NCBI GenBank assembly: GCA_038373885.1
Contig: JAWZYV010011903.1
Location: forward strand, 182,549-246,548
Reading direction: 5' to 3'
Length of the DNA stretch: 64,000 nucleotides
DNA from: Cheiracanthium punctorium
Lineage: Eukaryota > Arthropoda > Arachnida > Araneae > Cheiracanthiidae
Part shown: one piece after another, positions 34,801 through 43,900 of the stretch
How the letters are laid out: the number at the start of each line of letters is the position of its first letter
Position numbering within the stretch: position 1 is the first letter of the stretch
The notes under the pieces: model-generated
Database searches by the model: none
The model's input: only the letters and a program-made list of their open reading frames with translations
What the model was told of the DNA's origin: nothing
Position numbers and translations under genes: made by a program

Positions 34801-36074
34801 ATCTTTTGGAACAAAAAAGAGAAAATAATAGGAAGTGATGATTATTTAAAAGTAGACTAAAGGATTCAGTACTGAATTTTGAGTTAATCAATTTAAAGTA
34901 CATTATATAGTTTCAAATTTATTTCTCAGTTTATCTAATGTGGATTAAAAATATTAACTTAGTTAAATATTTCATAATTTCTCTATTGTTTCATTTTTCA
35001 CAGGGTGAATTGCATCATTTTGAACACAGGATAAGGAAATTAAAAACTTTGACTGCTTTGGAATTACAAAATGAGGATAGCAATGTTGTTGATGAAAGTT
35101 CTGTAAAAAGGCAGAAAAAACTCCAAGAATACAGTCATAAGGTATTATTGAAAAAAAAAAATCTGACTTTTTTTTCAGAATTTTAAGATAAAAACGTTTT
35201 ATAAATATTAAAAAGAATGCTTTGGTACTGGGCTAAGTCGATATTAAGAAGATAATATGCATTTTTTCAGTTATTTATAAGGTTAAAAGTCTAACGTAAC
35301 CTTCCATAAATTAATAAAAAGGAACAAATTTTCAGTAAGTAATTAATGAGATACACAGCACAAAGAGTGGACCATCTAATGCTAACAAGAAATTACGAAC
35401 TTCAAGCCATAAATCTTAAAATAAGTGTTGTAATTATCATTGCATTTTATTTCAAAATAATATTAAATAAGTAAAAGTCAAAAGAAAATAATGCTTTTTA
35501 TTTTGATTATACAGTGTTTGAGTTATTTAAATCATATTAAAAAATCATAATGGAACATACATGAATTTTGTGTTTATTAATTTTGATGCCAGACTAATCT
35601 TTAAAATGTAGTTTATTATAGTTTTAAATAACTGTTTTATGAACTCTAATTAGTTTTTCAATAGCTTAATCCATCTATATCATATTAACCTCCATTTGTA
35701 ACTTAAATTTTTTTATATGTATAACAAAATAAATAGTACACCCCCCCCCCCTCAAAGCAACAGTTCAGTACAGTTAGTTATGGTATATACTCATAATGAT
35801 TTGGGAGATTTTATTAAAAAACTGGTAAATTTATTATCAGAAATGTAAATGGCACTTCCATAAAACCCTCCTTTTATCTACTGGAACATTTGGCCAACCT
35901 GGTGAAGTTATAGTATGTTTCTTTACAAAATCTTAGTTACTAGAAGAACTCTATATCTGCTTATCAAGATCTGCTCTATCACACAACTTTACTCACATTG
36001 TTTGTATTTTTCAGGTTGACAAGGTTCATAAAGAACTGACTGGAAGAATTTTACAAAAGCATTCAGAGCTATAA
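16670..36074 (+). CDS. LRPAP1: LRPAP1 / RAP, ER chaperone of LDL-receptor-family proteins (7 exons)
   Basis: Exons 16670-16831, 22050-22191, 24028-24192, 24887-24988, 27210-27454, 35004-35141, 36015-36074 give about 337 aa (324 if exon 5 starts at 27249); human RAP is 357. Introns are GT-AG with consistent phases (0,1,1,1,0,0). RAP binds nascent LRP/LDLR-type receptors in the ER and blocks premature ligand binding. Seen here: signal peptide MLLFSIICSFLFISPAFC, then the RAP N-terminus (YSKEKN...FRMQKLNLIWEKA), domain 1 (TPPEKLKQLYTDLKFQDKEE, KGLDKDG), domain 2 (DKKLNKLWLKAEQQGFS, EEFQHHQNKIDQY), domain 3 (EFEEPQVNSLWEMAKNASFT, ELHHFEHRIRKL), and C-terminal HSEL, a KDEL-type ER retrieval signal (HNEL in human RAP). 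The Met at 16670 is chosen because it starts the signal peptide; an in-frame ATG at 16595 would bury it. Divergent from 4E-BP, convergent with NFU1. Confidence 0.94.
17284..17640 (+). repeat. tRNA-derived SINE
   Basis: An RNA polymerase III A-box-like TGGTGTAACAGGTAGA is followed by a B-box GGTTCGGGTCGCG at 17375-17387, then a non-tRNA body. A second block GGGCTCGATTCCCAGGCTGG resembles another B box, and TTTTCATCCCTTGAGTGGGT resembles SINE tails of invertebrates. No cloverleaf folds convincingly, so this is not a tRNA gene. Confidence 0.6.
17892..18182. repeat. Minisatellite, four units of 75-76 bp
   Basis: Units start at 17892, 17967, 18042 and 18118 with CAGTGGACCGTTTTTAACTA, then GTGGATTCAGCAACCTAGTT. 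The fourth is more diverged. It lies in LRPAP1 intron 1. Confidence 0.9.
19085..19747. mobile_element. GGTACTTACGTATTAT-type element, interrupted by a hAT MITE
   Basis: Left end GGCACTTACGTATTATACC, right end GGTATAATACGCAAATACC, flanked by AACTTTTA/AACCCTTA (two mismatches in 8 bp). The inner end pairs ATTGATC and GATCGAT once the 19103-19528 insertion is removed. Confidence 0.68.
19103..19528. mobile_element. hAT-type MITE
   Basis: TIRs CAGAGGTTCC and GGAACCCCTG with perfect 8-bp TSD TATTATAC (19095-19102, 19529-19536). The left end and flank are partly duplicated inside (ACCAGAGGCACTTACGTAGT at 19134). Confidence 0.78.
20516..20956. mobile_element. hAT-type MITE
   Basis: TIRs CATAGGTTCCCAACC and TATTGGGACCTATG with perfect 8-bp TSD CATTAAAC (20508-20515, 20957-20964). 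Subterminal GGCGCCCCC and GCGCCCCCCTG blocks are present. Confidence 0.85.
21043..21290 (+). repeat. tRNA-derived SINE (full head)
   Basis: TAGCCCAGTGGTTAAGGCAT is a good A box (tRNA-like, D-loop style) and GTGGGTTTGATTCTGA a B box 40 bp on. The body (CATGTAAAATCCATAGTTCC to GTAGCGGAAAACTCC) recurs at 57.3-57.6 kb without the head. Confidence 0.72.
21409..21580. mobile_element. hAT-type MITE
   Basis: 172 bp, TIRs CAGAGCCTTATTATCG and CATAATCAGGCTCTG with perfect 8-bp TSD AATAGAAT (21401-21408, 21581-21588), and internal GGGCCCC blocks. Confidence 0.87.
21627..21797. mobile_element. Palindromic GGTACTT MITE, copy A
   Basis: 171 bp, nearly all one imperfect hairpin: left ATCCCGGCGGTTCACCAAGA, right GACCGCCGGGATAATATG. 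TSD GAAAATCT/GAAAATGT. The middle contains CGGACACAAGAAATTATTAA. Confidence 0.85.
22050..22191 (+). CDS. LRPAP1: LRPAP1 exon 2
   Basis: TTATTACAG acceptor, then KTPPEKLKQLYTDLKFQDKE and KGLDKDGLKEAVVQGSFK, ending at G|GTATGT. It matches RAP domain 1 (human LPPVRLAELHADLK, LDGLDEDG). Confidence 0.93.
22863..23023. mobile_element. Palindromic GGTACTT MITE, copy B
   Basis: Left GGATACTTGCGTATTATCCC, right CGCCGGGATAATATGTAAG. Perfect 8-bp flanking duplication CCAATATG (22855-22862, 23024-23031). About 10 bp shorter than copies A and E. Confidence 0.82.
23503..23930. mobile_element. hAT-type MITE, TAGAGATGAG family (complete copy)
   Basis: TIRs TAGAGATGAGACGGG and CCCGAACTCATCTCTA, perfect 8-bp TSD ATGTGCAG (23495-23502, 23931-23938), GC-rich subterminal CGAGCCCGAACCCGG blocks. 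The copy at 2922-3131 is its inverse partner. Confidence 0.86.
24028..24192 (+). CDS. LRPAP1: LRPAP1 exon 3
   Basis: TATATCAG acceptor; Ala-Ile-Leu-Glu-Lys-Tyr (human ILAKYG) through DKKLNKLWLKAEQQGFS; donor G|GTAATG. Phase 1 at both ends. Confidence 0.93.
24887..24988 (+). CDS. LRPAP1: LRPAP1 exon 4
   Basis: TTTTCTAG acceptor; EEEMRTLKEEFQHHQNKIDQ onward, matching human EELDKLWREFLHHKEKVHEY; donor G|GTGAGT. The frame stays open for about 70 further codons in the intron, which are not RAP-like. Confidence 0.92.
25006..25320. mobile_element. Diverged relative of the piggyBac-type MITE
   Basis: CCTTTAGCGTGCAACCATTT on the left and GGACATTAAAAGG on the right are inverse-like and lie near TTAA. 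The interior has degraded versions of the TTGACACAGCCGGCTGTG and GGACGATTCGATTGAC blocks. It starts about 20 bp after the exon 4 donor of LRPAP1. Confidence 0.5.
25378..26033. mobile_element. piggyBac-type MITE, copy 2, rearranged composite
   Basis: Outer TTAA sites at 25374-25377 and 26034-26037. Inside are head-to-head duplicate arms, including a second inverted terminus at about 25575-25604 (GGGTTGTGCCTCAAAGGG followed by TTAA) and a 45-50 bp stretch matching unique DNA beside copy 1. Confidence 0.75.
26871..27149. mobile_element. MITE with GGTGTCTACCAGATC ends, just upstream of LRPAP1 exon 5
   Basis: Left CAAGGTGTCTACCAGATC and right ATCTGGTAGACATCCTG are inverse. Internal AAGTCAGAAAACGAGGGATA and TCACGAATGTCAAG motifs recur. 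A one-ended relative (ATGTCCACCAGGTCA) is at 39909. Confidence 0.65.
27210..27454 (+). CDS. LRPAP1: LRPAP1 exon 5 (start ambiguous: 27210 or 27249)
   Basis: Two in-phase acceptors exist: AATCTAG|ATAATATG (27210) and GCAGGCAG|AGGAAG (27249). Both keep the frame into LKEKHADLKAGYDYLNSRI and the domain 3 sequence EFEEPQVNSLWEMAKNASF. The longer form adds 13 residues that human RAP does not obviously have. The donor AAG|GTGAAG at 27455 is clear. The exon is closely flanked by two MITEs. Confidence 0.88.
27482..27948. mobile_element. piggyBac-type MITE, copy 3 (best-preserved ends)
   Basis: TTAA at 27478-27481 and 27949-27952, left CCCTTGGAGGCACAATCC, right CTGCGCCTCAAAGGG. It begins 27 bp after the LRPAP1 exon 5 donor. 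Confidence 0.82.
28430..28510. repeat. Short perfect hairpin
   Basis: TTATTTATATTATCACTTTA TTCTGTCAT at about 28437-28465 is followed after a short loop by its exact inverse at about 28475-28503. About 29-bp arms, not part of a recognised element. Confidence 0.75.
28786..29475. mobile_element. pogo/Tigger-type MITE (CAGTAGAAGACC ends), copy A
   Basis: TIRs CAGTAGAAGACCAAAAATTC and GATTTTGGGTCTTCTACTG with TA on both sides (28784-28785, 29476-29477). A related, inverted copy is at 50214-51070. Confidence 0.83.
29763..30800 (-). pseudogene. Tigger transposase relic, C-terminal half (DDE domain)
   Basis: Resumes with GGKKNPG near 30790 and continues through SQYDRGKIKAYRDRQIHKTR, NLPVFWRADESA, LLTADNCPGHPKVNNLTNVK (second catalytic Asp) and FLSPNTTVKTNLLDQGIIRP, to a C-terminal acidic tail ending about 29763. 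Several frameshifts and stops make it inactive. It is the typical order of a Tigger transposase. Confidence 0.85.
32624..33300 (+). mobile_element. Internally deleted mariner element
   Basis: TIRs CGAGGGATATTCGGAAACTA and TTTCCGAATATCCCTCG with TA flanking (32622-32623, 33301-33302). 677 bp against about 1.3 kb for full mariners. Confidence 0.9.
32786..33199 (+). pseudogene. Mariner transposase, deleted and frameshifted
   Basis: The 97-codon frame begins MFKTIDQPAECEIRSVIWFL. It has part of the first HTH up to EIHRQI, then jumps to RDVLLHDNARPHS, containing the second catalytic Asp (HDNARPH), and SPDLAPSDFHLF, with the third Asp of the D,D34D signature. The segment with the first Asp and most of the DNA-binding region is gone. 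A frame change near 33048 separates this from the C-terminal helix segment (VKKEVQDWLSSQAADFYDLG to YVEK, stop at 33199). No active enzyme is possible. Confidence 0.88.
33390..33990 (-). pseudogene. Tigger transposase relic, N-terminal half (CENP-B-like HTH)
   Basis: Minus-strand sequence has the psq/CENP-B HTH: KTAEKFGVSKTTVNNILKCR, then the second DNA-binding segment (KANKIAEF, SAGWLEKFK) and the start of the catalytic domain (NADECSLFFKAMPDRSL, whose first Asp fits the DDE triad). Stops fall after FKEMR (about 33729) and near 33665. The reading breaks off at the LTR-like insertion, in the GDTCK region. Confidence 0.85.
34494..35003. other. LRPAP1 intron 5, distal part
   Basis: AT-rich intronic DNA leading to the exon 6 acceptor. 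No element recognised. Confidence 0.4.
35004..35141 (+). CDS. LRPAP1: LRPAP1 exon 6
   Basis: TTTTTCACAG acceptor; GELHHFEHRIRKLKTLTALE through KKLQEYSHK; donor AAG|GTATTA. 46 codons, phase 0 both sides. It is a helical heparin- and receptor-binding segment of RAP domain 3, rich in Lys/Arg. Confidence 0.92.
36015..36074 (+). CDS. LRPAP1: LRPAP1 exon 7 (ER retrieval signal)
   Basis: TTTTTCAG acceptor, then VDKVHKELTGRILQKHSEL and TAA. It is only 20 codons long and was identified from the HxEL terminus and the RAP motif LxGRI. Confidence 0.92.
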   Translation, partial: VDKVHKELTGRILQKHSEL

Positions 36075-36175
36075 AAATTATACTTGTAAATATGACTGAG
36101 AACTGCATTTATTTTTTTATAAATTATCAATTTGTAAATCTCATTTTCTAATAAATAAAATGTGCTATCATAAGT
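36075..36175 (+). other. LRPAP1 3' UTR with overlapping AATAAA signals
   Basis: A short AT-rich tail has two overlapping polyadenylation hexamers at 36150-36159, about 75 nt after the stop, followed by TGTGCTATC. The cleavage site is inferred. Confidence 0.6.
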
Positions 36176-37573
36176 TGAATTTTGTTGGCTGATATTATTT
36201 GAAAATAGCTCTTCTGTACTTGAGATATAAGGAGGAAGAGATGCATTCTCCCTCCCCCCCCCCTCCCAGATATGAGTTATTATTAAATGTGTTCTTTGAA
36301 GAAATAATACAAAACAAATTTTGAAAGAATCAAATCATATTAAATACTAAATATAAATAAACTGAAAATAGAGGCATGTAGTTCCAAAACTGGCTGTTTC
36401 TCAATCTGTTTTTCCGAAATACATTTCCCCCCCCCCCCTATATTTTGCAAATTCATGGTCCGCTTCATTACCCTCTAAAGCCTAATTGGTCAAATATGGT
36501 AGAAAAATACTTCCAAAGTAATGGTTTCAAATCAAGACTGCTACATGGGGGTATTATTTTTGTGTTTCCTGAAAATTTTTAAGCATGGATTGATCCAGTT
36601 TTGGAAAGAAATCTTAATAATTTTGGTTGAAGCAAAATAATTGAAAAGGCTAGACTTGGATTCTTTTACAAAACAAAAGCTAATTTAATTGTTTTGCTAA
36701 TTTTTAGACAAAACTTTCATTGAAACAAACTAGGTATATATTTAACATAACTTACCCAAACACTAATACATAGTGTAACTTACAATTGATTAAAAAATAT
36801 ATAAGGGCAAAAGCTTTTTTAATTTTATTGTTCACTGCTACTGTTAAATCTTTCTGTGACTAATAATAATAAAACGCGACCTTATGTTTTTGCTTAAAGA
36901 ATTTGGAGTTGATTTCAGGAACATTTTTTATATATATGTTTGCATTTGGTGGTGCAAACTTTTAAAAAGTATTGTGTGGGCACAGATTTTTTTTTTTCTT
37001 TGTTGTGCAAAATCTGAATTTATGTAATTTTGAATAAAATAAAAATGTCGCTGAACAGTGCAAACTCAAAATAGGTTGAGCAGAAATGGCAAAATATTGA
37101 GCGGGCTTGAACCATATAGACCCCTAGAAGTTACCAGCACTATTTGTATTCATAATGTAAAGAGTTAAATAAGAACACAAAAGTTATATTATAAATTTTG
37201 GGAAAAATGCAACATTAGTTTTTGATTGGTTCTTATGTATTTCAGGTCCATTAAAAGTAGAAATACATTTGTAAGTCAAGTTTAAAAGTATTTAAGAAAT
37301 GACACTACTTTAAAAAGCTTATGACTAAAAATACTTAAAAACTTACAAAAGCATCAGAACATGAGTTTCAATACTGCAAATGTAGAATATTCTTTTTTAC
37401 ATTTAGTTTTTGTTTTTGAGTTACTAATTTTTTTTTTTTTAGAATTATAAAGACAGATTAACATTAAAAGAGCATTAGTATTAAATAGTTCAATATGAAT
37501 CTGTCACAAGAAAATTGGAAATAACTTTTATAGTCTGTTATTTAAAGATATTTAAGAAATGGCAATTAATAAT
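36176..37573. other. Convergent intergenic region, LRPAP1 / NFU1
   Basis: AT-rich, with poly-C tracts (36255, 36426) and a T25 run at 37607. A block near 37240-37380 (GACACTACTTTAAAAAGCTT, CTTACAAAAGCATCAGA) recurs loosely at 37545-37650, hinting at an old tandem duplication of about 300 bp. No gene. Confidence 0.45.
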
Positions 37574-37919
37574 TTTATTTATGTCTAAAGACACTTTCTT
37601 TCTTCCTTTCTTTTTTTTTTTTTTTTTTTAAATACAAAAGCACCAGAGTATTAGTTTTTGAACTCTATTAAGATATAATCTTCTTCTGCGTTTTGAGTTC
37701 ATCAATGAGTTTTACTAGAATTAAAAAATGTTATGTTCAAAAACTGGGTCAGAGTGCCAAAAAGACACACAACAAATCACTTATAATCAAAATACATTTG
37801 TTTAAAGATAATAAAGAGAACCAGTAAGAAAAAAATCATAAGGCAGAGTAATTTCAACTGAATTATTTAATATATCAAACAAATATACACTAAAATACAA
37901 TATATAAATATCTCTAAAG

Positions 37920-37997
37920 CTACTTGTCTTGTTCTCCGATCTTTTCTTCTAATTTTTTGAACTCAATTTCATTTATTTCATCCACTTCATCTGTAAC
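37920..37997 (-). CDS. NFU1: NFU1 exon 7 (acidic tail and stop)
   Basis: Acceptor [27 protein letters not shown] then GEQDK and TAG. Human NFU1 also ends in an acidic, poorly conserved tail. A minus-strand AATAAA at 37574-37579 is a plausible polyadenylation signal. Confidence 0.88.
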   Translation of the reverse strand, partial: VTDEVDEINEIEFKKLEEKIGEQDK

Positions 37998-40900
37998 CTA
38001 AGGATGAGATTGTTAAAAATACCCATTTTCATTCCAATGTTCAGACAAAATTAATTGCAATTAAATTTAATTAAGGTGTTATTGCTTGGTTGTGGCTAAT
38101 TAAAATATAGTGGCCTCTCACTTATGATTCTCTCGGCTATATGCTGAATTTACTTGGTCTGCCTACGCTTTATGGGAAATAATGCTTAACTTCTCTCAGT
38201 TATAAGACTCTTCTCTCACTTATACGACTCTTCTCTCACTTACACAACGCTTTAAACAGTTCAGTATATTATCTTTATTTTACATTTCTCACTCAAGAAT
38301 TTATTTTATAATGGTTAAAGTACAAATCATGCATGTTTTCTAACTTATAAAATCAATATGTGTATTGTGTATAATCAATAATGAATAACATTTCTTGTTT
38401 TATTAATGGTGAAATCATATATTGGTAAAGCACAACAAGTTTGTATTTTGAATGCATTTTTTTTTTTCCATTATTTTATAAATTTTGTTAAAATATGCCC
38501 TTAGTTCTCAAAACGTATCTTTTTACCTTAAGTGAAATAATTAATACAGGAAAATTTTTAAAGTTGTATAGTAAGATGGTGTCTCTACGACTTTTTTCTA
38601 CAGTCACCTGAAAGTCATATGTGATAGGTCACAGTTGTGGGGTTAAGAGGGAACAAAAACCTGGTCTTGGTGATTTAAATCCTAAAAACTCAATGTGACT
38701 CAATATGAGCAAATAGTGCAACAGACAATGATGAAACCAGTTTGAAATCAAAGTTAATTTTATTCAACAAATTTTCCTTTATAAGTAACATCAAAACTTA
38801 ACAAGTGGTTAGTTAAAAACAGCTTCAAGCTAACAATGTTTAACATTTAAAAGTATTTCAAAAAGTCTATCCCTTTGTTAATCGTAGTACAAGACTGTTT
38901 TAACAGTCAAGAAAAACATACAAGCCTGGAGAAGGATTGAAAAATAGCTATTACCTACTGGCTGGTACTTTACACACTGCACTGCTGACAAAACTAATAG
39001 ATCCAGTCCATATATACTTGCAACATGACAGTAAATTTGCATATTAACAACATCCAAAAACTAGATGTCATCATGACAGTTAAGAAAAAAAGGTTGAACA
39101 TTTCCTGACAAAACAATTAGTACTTGATACTCGGAACAAGCAACCAACACCAAGTTAATTTTAATTTTTTTAACCTAATCTGTCATGATGACATCACAAC
39201 ATGTCTGACTATGCCAAGTCAGCAAAGTTGTTTACATTTATGTGGCGGTTTAAAAGATTACAAGTTGTATATTACTATCTCCAGGTATTCATAGCATTAT
39301 AATTTTGTATTTATTTCATAATTAAGTTATTGTTCATTGTGTCAGAATAAGCTTATTTAGTTATTTTATATATATTTAAGAAAAAAATAGAAAAGTTTGT
39401 TTACAAACATACAACAGGGCAATGCGATTTTTTCTTTCTTTCTTTTCAATTACCTTAAATAGTTATAGATATATTACATTTCAAACAAGGTATTAAATGA
39501 AGAGGGTGGGAAACAAATGGGGGAAAAAAGTAAAAAGTCTAGCTTTTCCCAGCATGCAACAACAACAGTAATATCTTACAGTTAAACACCAATTGTAACA
39601 AGAACTCTTCAGCACTAATATAATGTGCCCTATGAATCAATTTACCTGAATGACACCCTTCACTTCAGGAATATAAAACTGCAGCATATTTTCAACACCA
39701 TTTTTCAGTGTGACCACAGAACTGGGACAGCCGGTGCATGCCCCCTGCATCTTCAGTTTTACAATGCCGTCTTCGAAACCCTAAAATATCAGATTGGCAT
39801 TCATGTTAGAAAAATTGTGAGAATAAAAACCGAAAAATTCTAACATAATCATTGTTTATTGAGTAGGATATAACGTACAGTAGGATATAAAGTACATAAC
39901 ATAATCATAGGATGTCCACCAGGTCAACAAAGTCACTGAAAAAAATCAGGAAATGGAAAAAGAAGTTTTAAAAAGTCATGTAATAGAGGTGTTAGATCAC
40001 AGAATTCACTAAAAATTGTTAATTTGATTTTGTTGGTAGTATTAATTTTGTTTTTTAGACAACGGTTAGTATTTTTCAATGAAAAAAAAAAAACTAAATT
40101 ATCCATCACATGTGAGCAGTAGCACACACAAGGGAGGGGTTCTAGCAGTCTGAACCTAATGCCGGAAATTAAAAAAATTCCGTAGTAATCATTGGCCATT
40201 GACTCCACAAAGTTCAGTGGGCACTTTGATATTGTTAGTGCCCATAATTTTTGGTACTCCTATAATTTTCGACTTTGATACTCCTACTCATGTAATTTAT
40301 TACATAGTCTTGATATTAAATAGGAGTAGTAGGGGTAAAATTAACAGTCAAGAGAAAACAGACAACAATGTACAATGCATTGGTTTGTTGACACGCTGAG
40401 TTTTGTTCGTTTTACATCATAAACAATACTACTAAACTAATTTAATTGATTTGGCGATATGTTTTTATAGTATATAATGTTAGCACTTATCATCTCTCAT
40501 TCTTATGTTCCATAGAGCTTCATAGACACTCTATGAAACATAAAAATTTGCTGCAGCATTTTTGTAATTCAAAGCTCTAGAAATTTTGATGATACAAAGG
40601 CTACATCATTCTCAAGAAATATATTTCTGCATCAAGTTGTTATATTCATTTTATTTTTTATTTTAGAGATGTTTGAATAAAGTTGGGTAAAATGATCATA
40701 GTGTTATACTGATCTAGTGTTTGTATTCTAAGAATATTTTTATCATTTTAGATGTTTCATTTTTATATTTGTAATACATCTTATAAGATATTGAACAGTA
40801 ATAGCTTCAATAAATAATGTTTCAGCATTCTATTTTCATTTTTGCTCCACAATACTCCTAACTTTTGATTGACAAATTAAAACTCCGTGCAAAATTGTTT

Positions 40901-43900
40901 ATTAAAGTATCAGGGCTTGGCCCGAGTCACTTTTCTTACTTTTCTCACTATTTTTGTCAGACTATCATGCACTTAATTTCATTTCATTCGCTTTAGTCGT
41001 TTTTATTAAAACAAAAGTTTAAACATTTTGAAATTTAGAAAAATCTAATCAAAATTGAAAAAAAAAAAAAGTTTCATTTTATTTTAGAGTTAAGATCACT
41101 AATCACTTTACCATATTTCAATTAATTCTCTTCAATAATTATTATGTGACAATACTTACGTCAATCATTATTGCATGATAAAAAAAGTATCGCAGATGGA
41201 ATGACAAATTCATTATTTGACAGTCGTACTGTGTGCTCAGTTCTTTGAAACACATAAAAATTGCATTTTTTTTTATTTCCAAGTAATGTACAGACAGAAA
41301 TATTTTTATTTATATCGATACAATTAGTGTTAGTCCATTACTAAAAGGAACAGTTTCATATGAGTGGTGCAGGCCATCATGTGCTTTATTTAAACAAAAA
41401 TTTAAGTTTTACATTCAGAAAATGTCACAAATTTCTCGATTTACTGACAAATTTTTCAAAACCATGCAAATTTTCGAGGAAAATGACCACAAACATTTCA
41501 TTTTCGATCCACATTTTTTAATACATTCGGTATCATCAGAAATATTCTCAAAATGTATGCATAATGCTTAGAAATTATTTGTAATAGGAGGTCCAGTTAA
41601 GCTGAGACATGCCAACGGAAAAAAATATGTATGTACACGAAGTGCATAAAATACCAATAAAACATATTGGGAGTAATAGCACTCGCGTAATGCACGCCAA
41701 CAATGTCTTTTCTAGTGACAAAAGGTCTCGAAAATTATTGTTGAGTAGTAGTTTGCCAAATAAATATTTATGTCACATATGACTTTCAAAATTTCGAGAA
41801 TCTAAAATAAAAATTTACCCCTTTTGACTAAACTTTGAATTTCCTAACTGGCAAAATCAGTCTAATGCGCACCAGGCAGGTGTGTGATGCAGTGAAAATG
41901 TACATCCCAAGCAGGCGTTTTTGCCTTCTTGCTGACGATGAATAATAGCATTTGCCGATTTCATTTTTGTATAAAAGATGCAAAGCAGATCCAAATTTCA
42001 TTTGTATTACTTCCCCGTTCGCCTCACTTGTTTCTTCATCCACCCAAAATTTTTCTGCGTCGATTTGGACATATTCTACTTTAGGTTCAGTACCCATCCC
42101 CAGTATTGTAATCTAGCTTACAAAAGAGTCAATTTGGCAGGTAGGTCACCAATTCTGGTGATAAGCAGACCATTTTATAGTTTCCAGGAGTCATTCTACT
42201 GTCACCACTGCTGATCTGGCAACCGCTGATCTCCAGCTTTATCTGAACCCCTCCCAAAAGTTATCAACTTTGCATAGTAAAATCATCATGTAGTTCTTGA
42301 CATTTTAATACATTAACCCTTTGAGGCGCAACCCTTTCCCAATGCTGAAAAAAGGGCAGCCGTTGCCATTGCTCGACTTAACTACCAGCAAGATGGCGGA
42401 CGATCGAAACATTCATCTGCACGTTCGATCATTCACGCAGATGGCTGTGCTGCACAGCCAGCTGCATCAAAAAGGGTCTCTAGATCTGTGGCACGCGATG
42501 AACGTTTCGATCGTCTGCCATCTTGCTGGTCATTAAGTCGAGCGATGGCAACGGCTGCCCTTTTTTCAGCATGGGGCAATCTATCCAGCTGTTCTCGGAT
42601 TCTTTCATTTTTCAGCAGGTGTCAGTGCTGTTAAAAATAATCGTGACCATTTTTTTCCCAGGAAATGACGTGCTAAAAAGTAAAGGATTCTCGTGGAGAT
42701 ATGCCACCCGCAACTCTTTTTATAGAAATCCAATCTATTCTTCGTGACTGGCAACAGTCAAAATGTCAGAGTTGGGTGTTCCCAGAGCGGGATCACTGAG
42801 CGTTAAAGGCCACAAATGTATATTCATATGGAGAGAGTTACCCAAACCTCCACACTCTTATGGCTGCACCCGGGACTTCCACACTTTAGCAATCTACTAT
42901 GTGTCTTTATCCACTTGGCCATGGTGGGGCCTCAACGGAGGACACAAGGTTTGGGAAAATATTGTACATAATTATAAGTAAGTAATAATAATTTTAAGTT
43001 TAAAACAGTTTTGTACAGTTACAAAATTCAATAAACAGGAATTTTTACTTTCCAAACATATACCATGTAAGAAAATTATTGTAATCATGAAAGAATTCGA
43101 CTTTGAAATTTTGGTGTATTGACATGTTTTGAGGTCTTCTGAATTCATTAATGCAATTTTTATGAGATGTATGTATGTATGTATGTGTGTGTGTGTATGT
43201 GAGTGAACATGATAGCTCCTAAACGGGGCATTCGATTGAACTCAAATTGGGTATATATGATATAAACCACCTTCGCAAGATCGGTATTGTTTTTGGTGTG
43301 TATAGGACTTATAGTTTTTCTACCGGGTTATAACAAAGATTTCTTTTACATTATGGCACATGGGGAGAAATTCTTGAAAGTGCACTAACGTTTATTTAAA
43401 TGCTTGGTGATGATCTTAAACGTAAGTGTTCGGAAAGTCGAGTGGAGTCATTCCAGATTTTTACTTTTTTTTTTTTTAATTACAAAACTACATCTGTATT
43501 ATTATATAAAAAAAATTATACAGGAGAAATAATTTAATCAGGCCTGAAAGGGTTAATTTCAAAGTTAACAGTTAAGAATTTAAAATGTACTCAAACATTT
43601 AAAGCAGGGATGACAAATAGGATTTCATCAAAATGCCAAAATTTAAGTAAATATAAGTGCAATTTTCTTCCAAATATATTTGCCTGATTTATTATTTATT
43701 TATCACTCATTTAAATTTTTTCAGCAAGCCAAAAATTTGTTTTTTCTTGTGTTCCAGAATGCCAAAAACAATAATACCACATAATTGTCACCCCTGCTTT
43801 AGAGTTTTATAGAAATAAGTTGATACTGAATTCAATTAGTCACACATTTAAGTAATAAACTTTAAAATTATAGATAAGGTAAAAACTTTTGTACCTATGG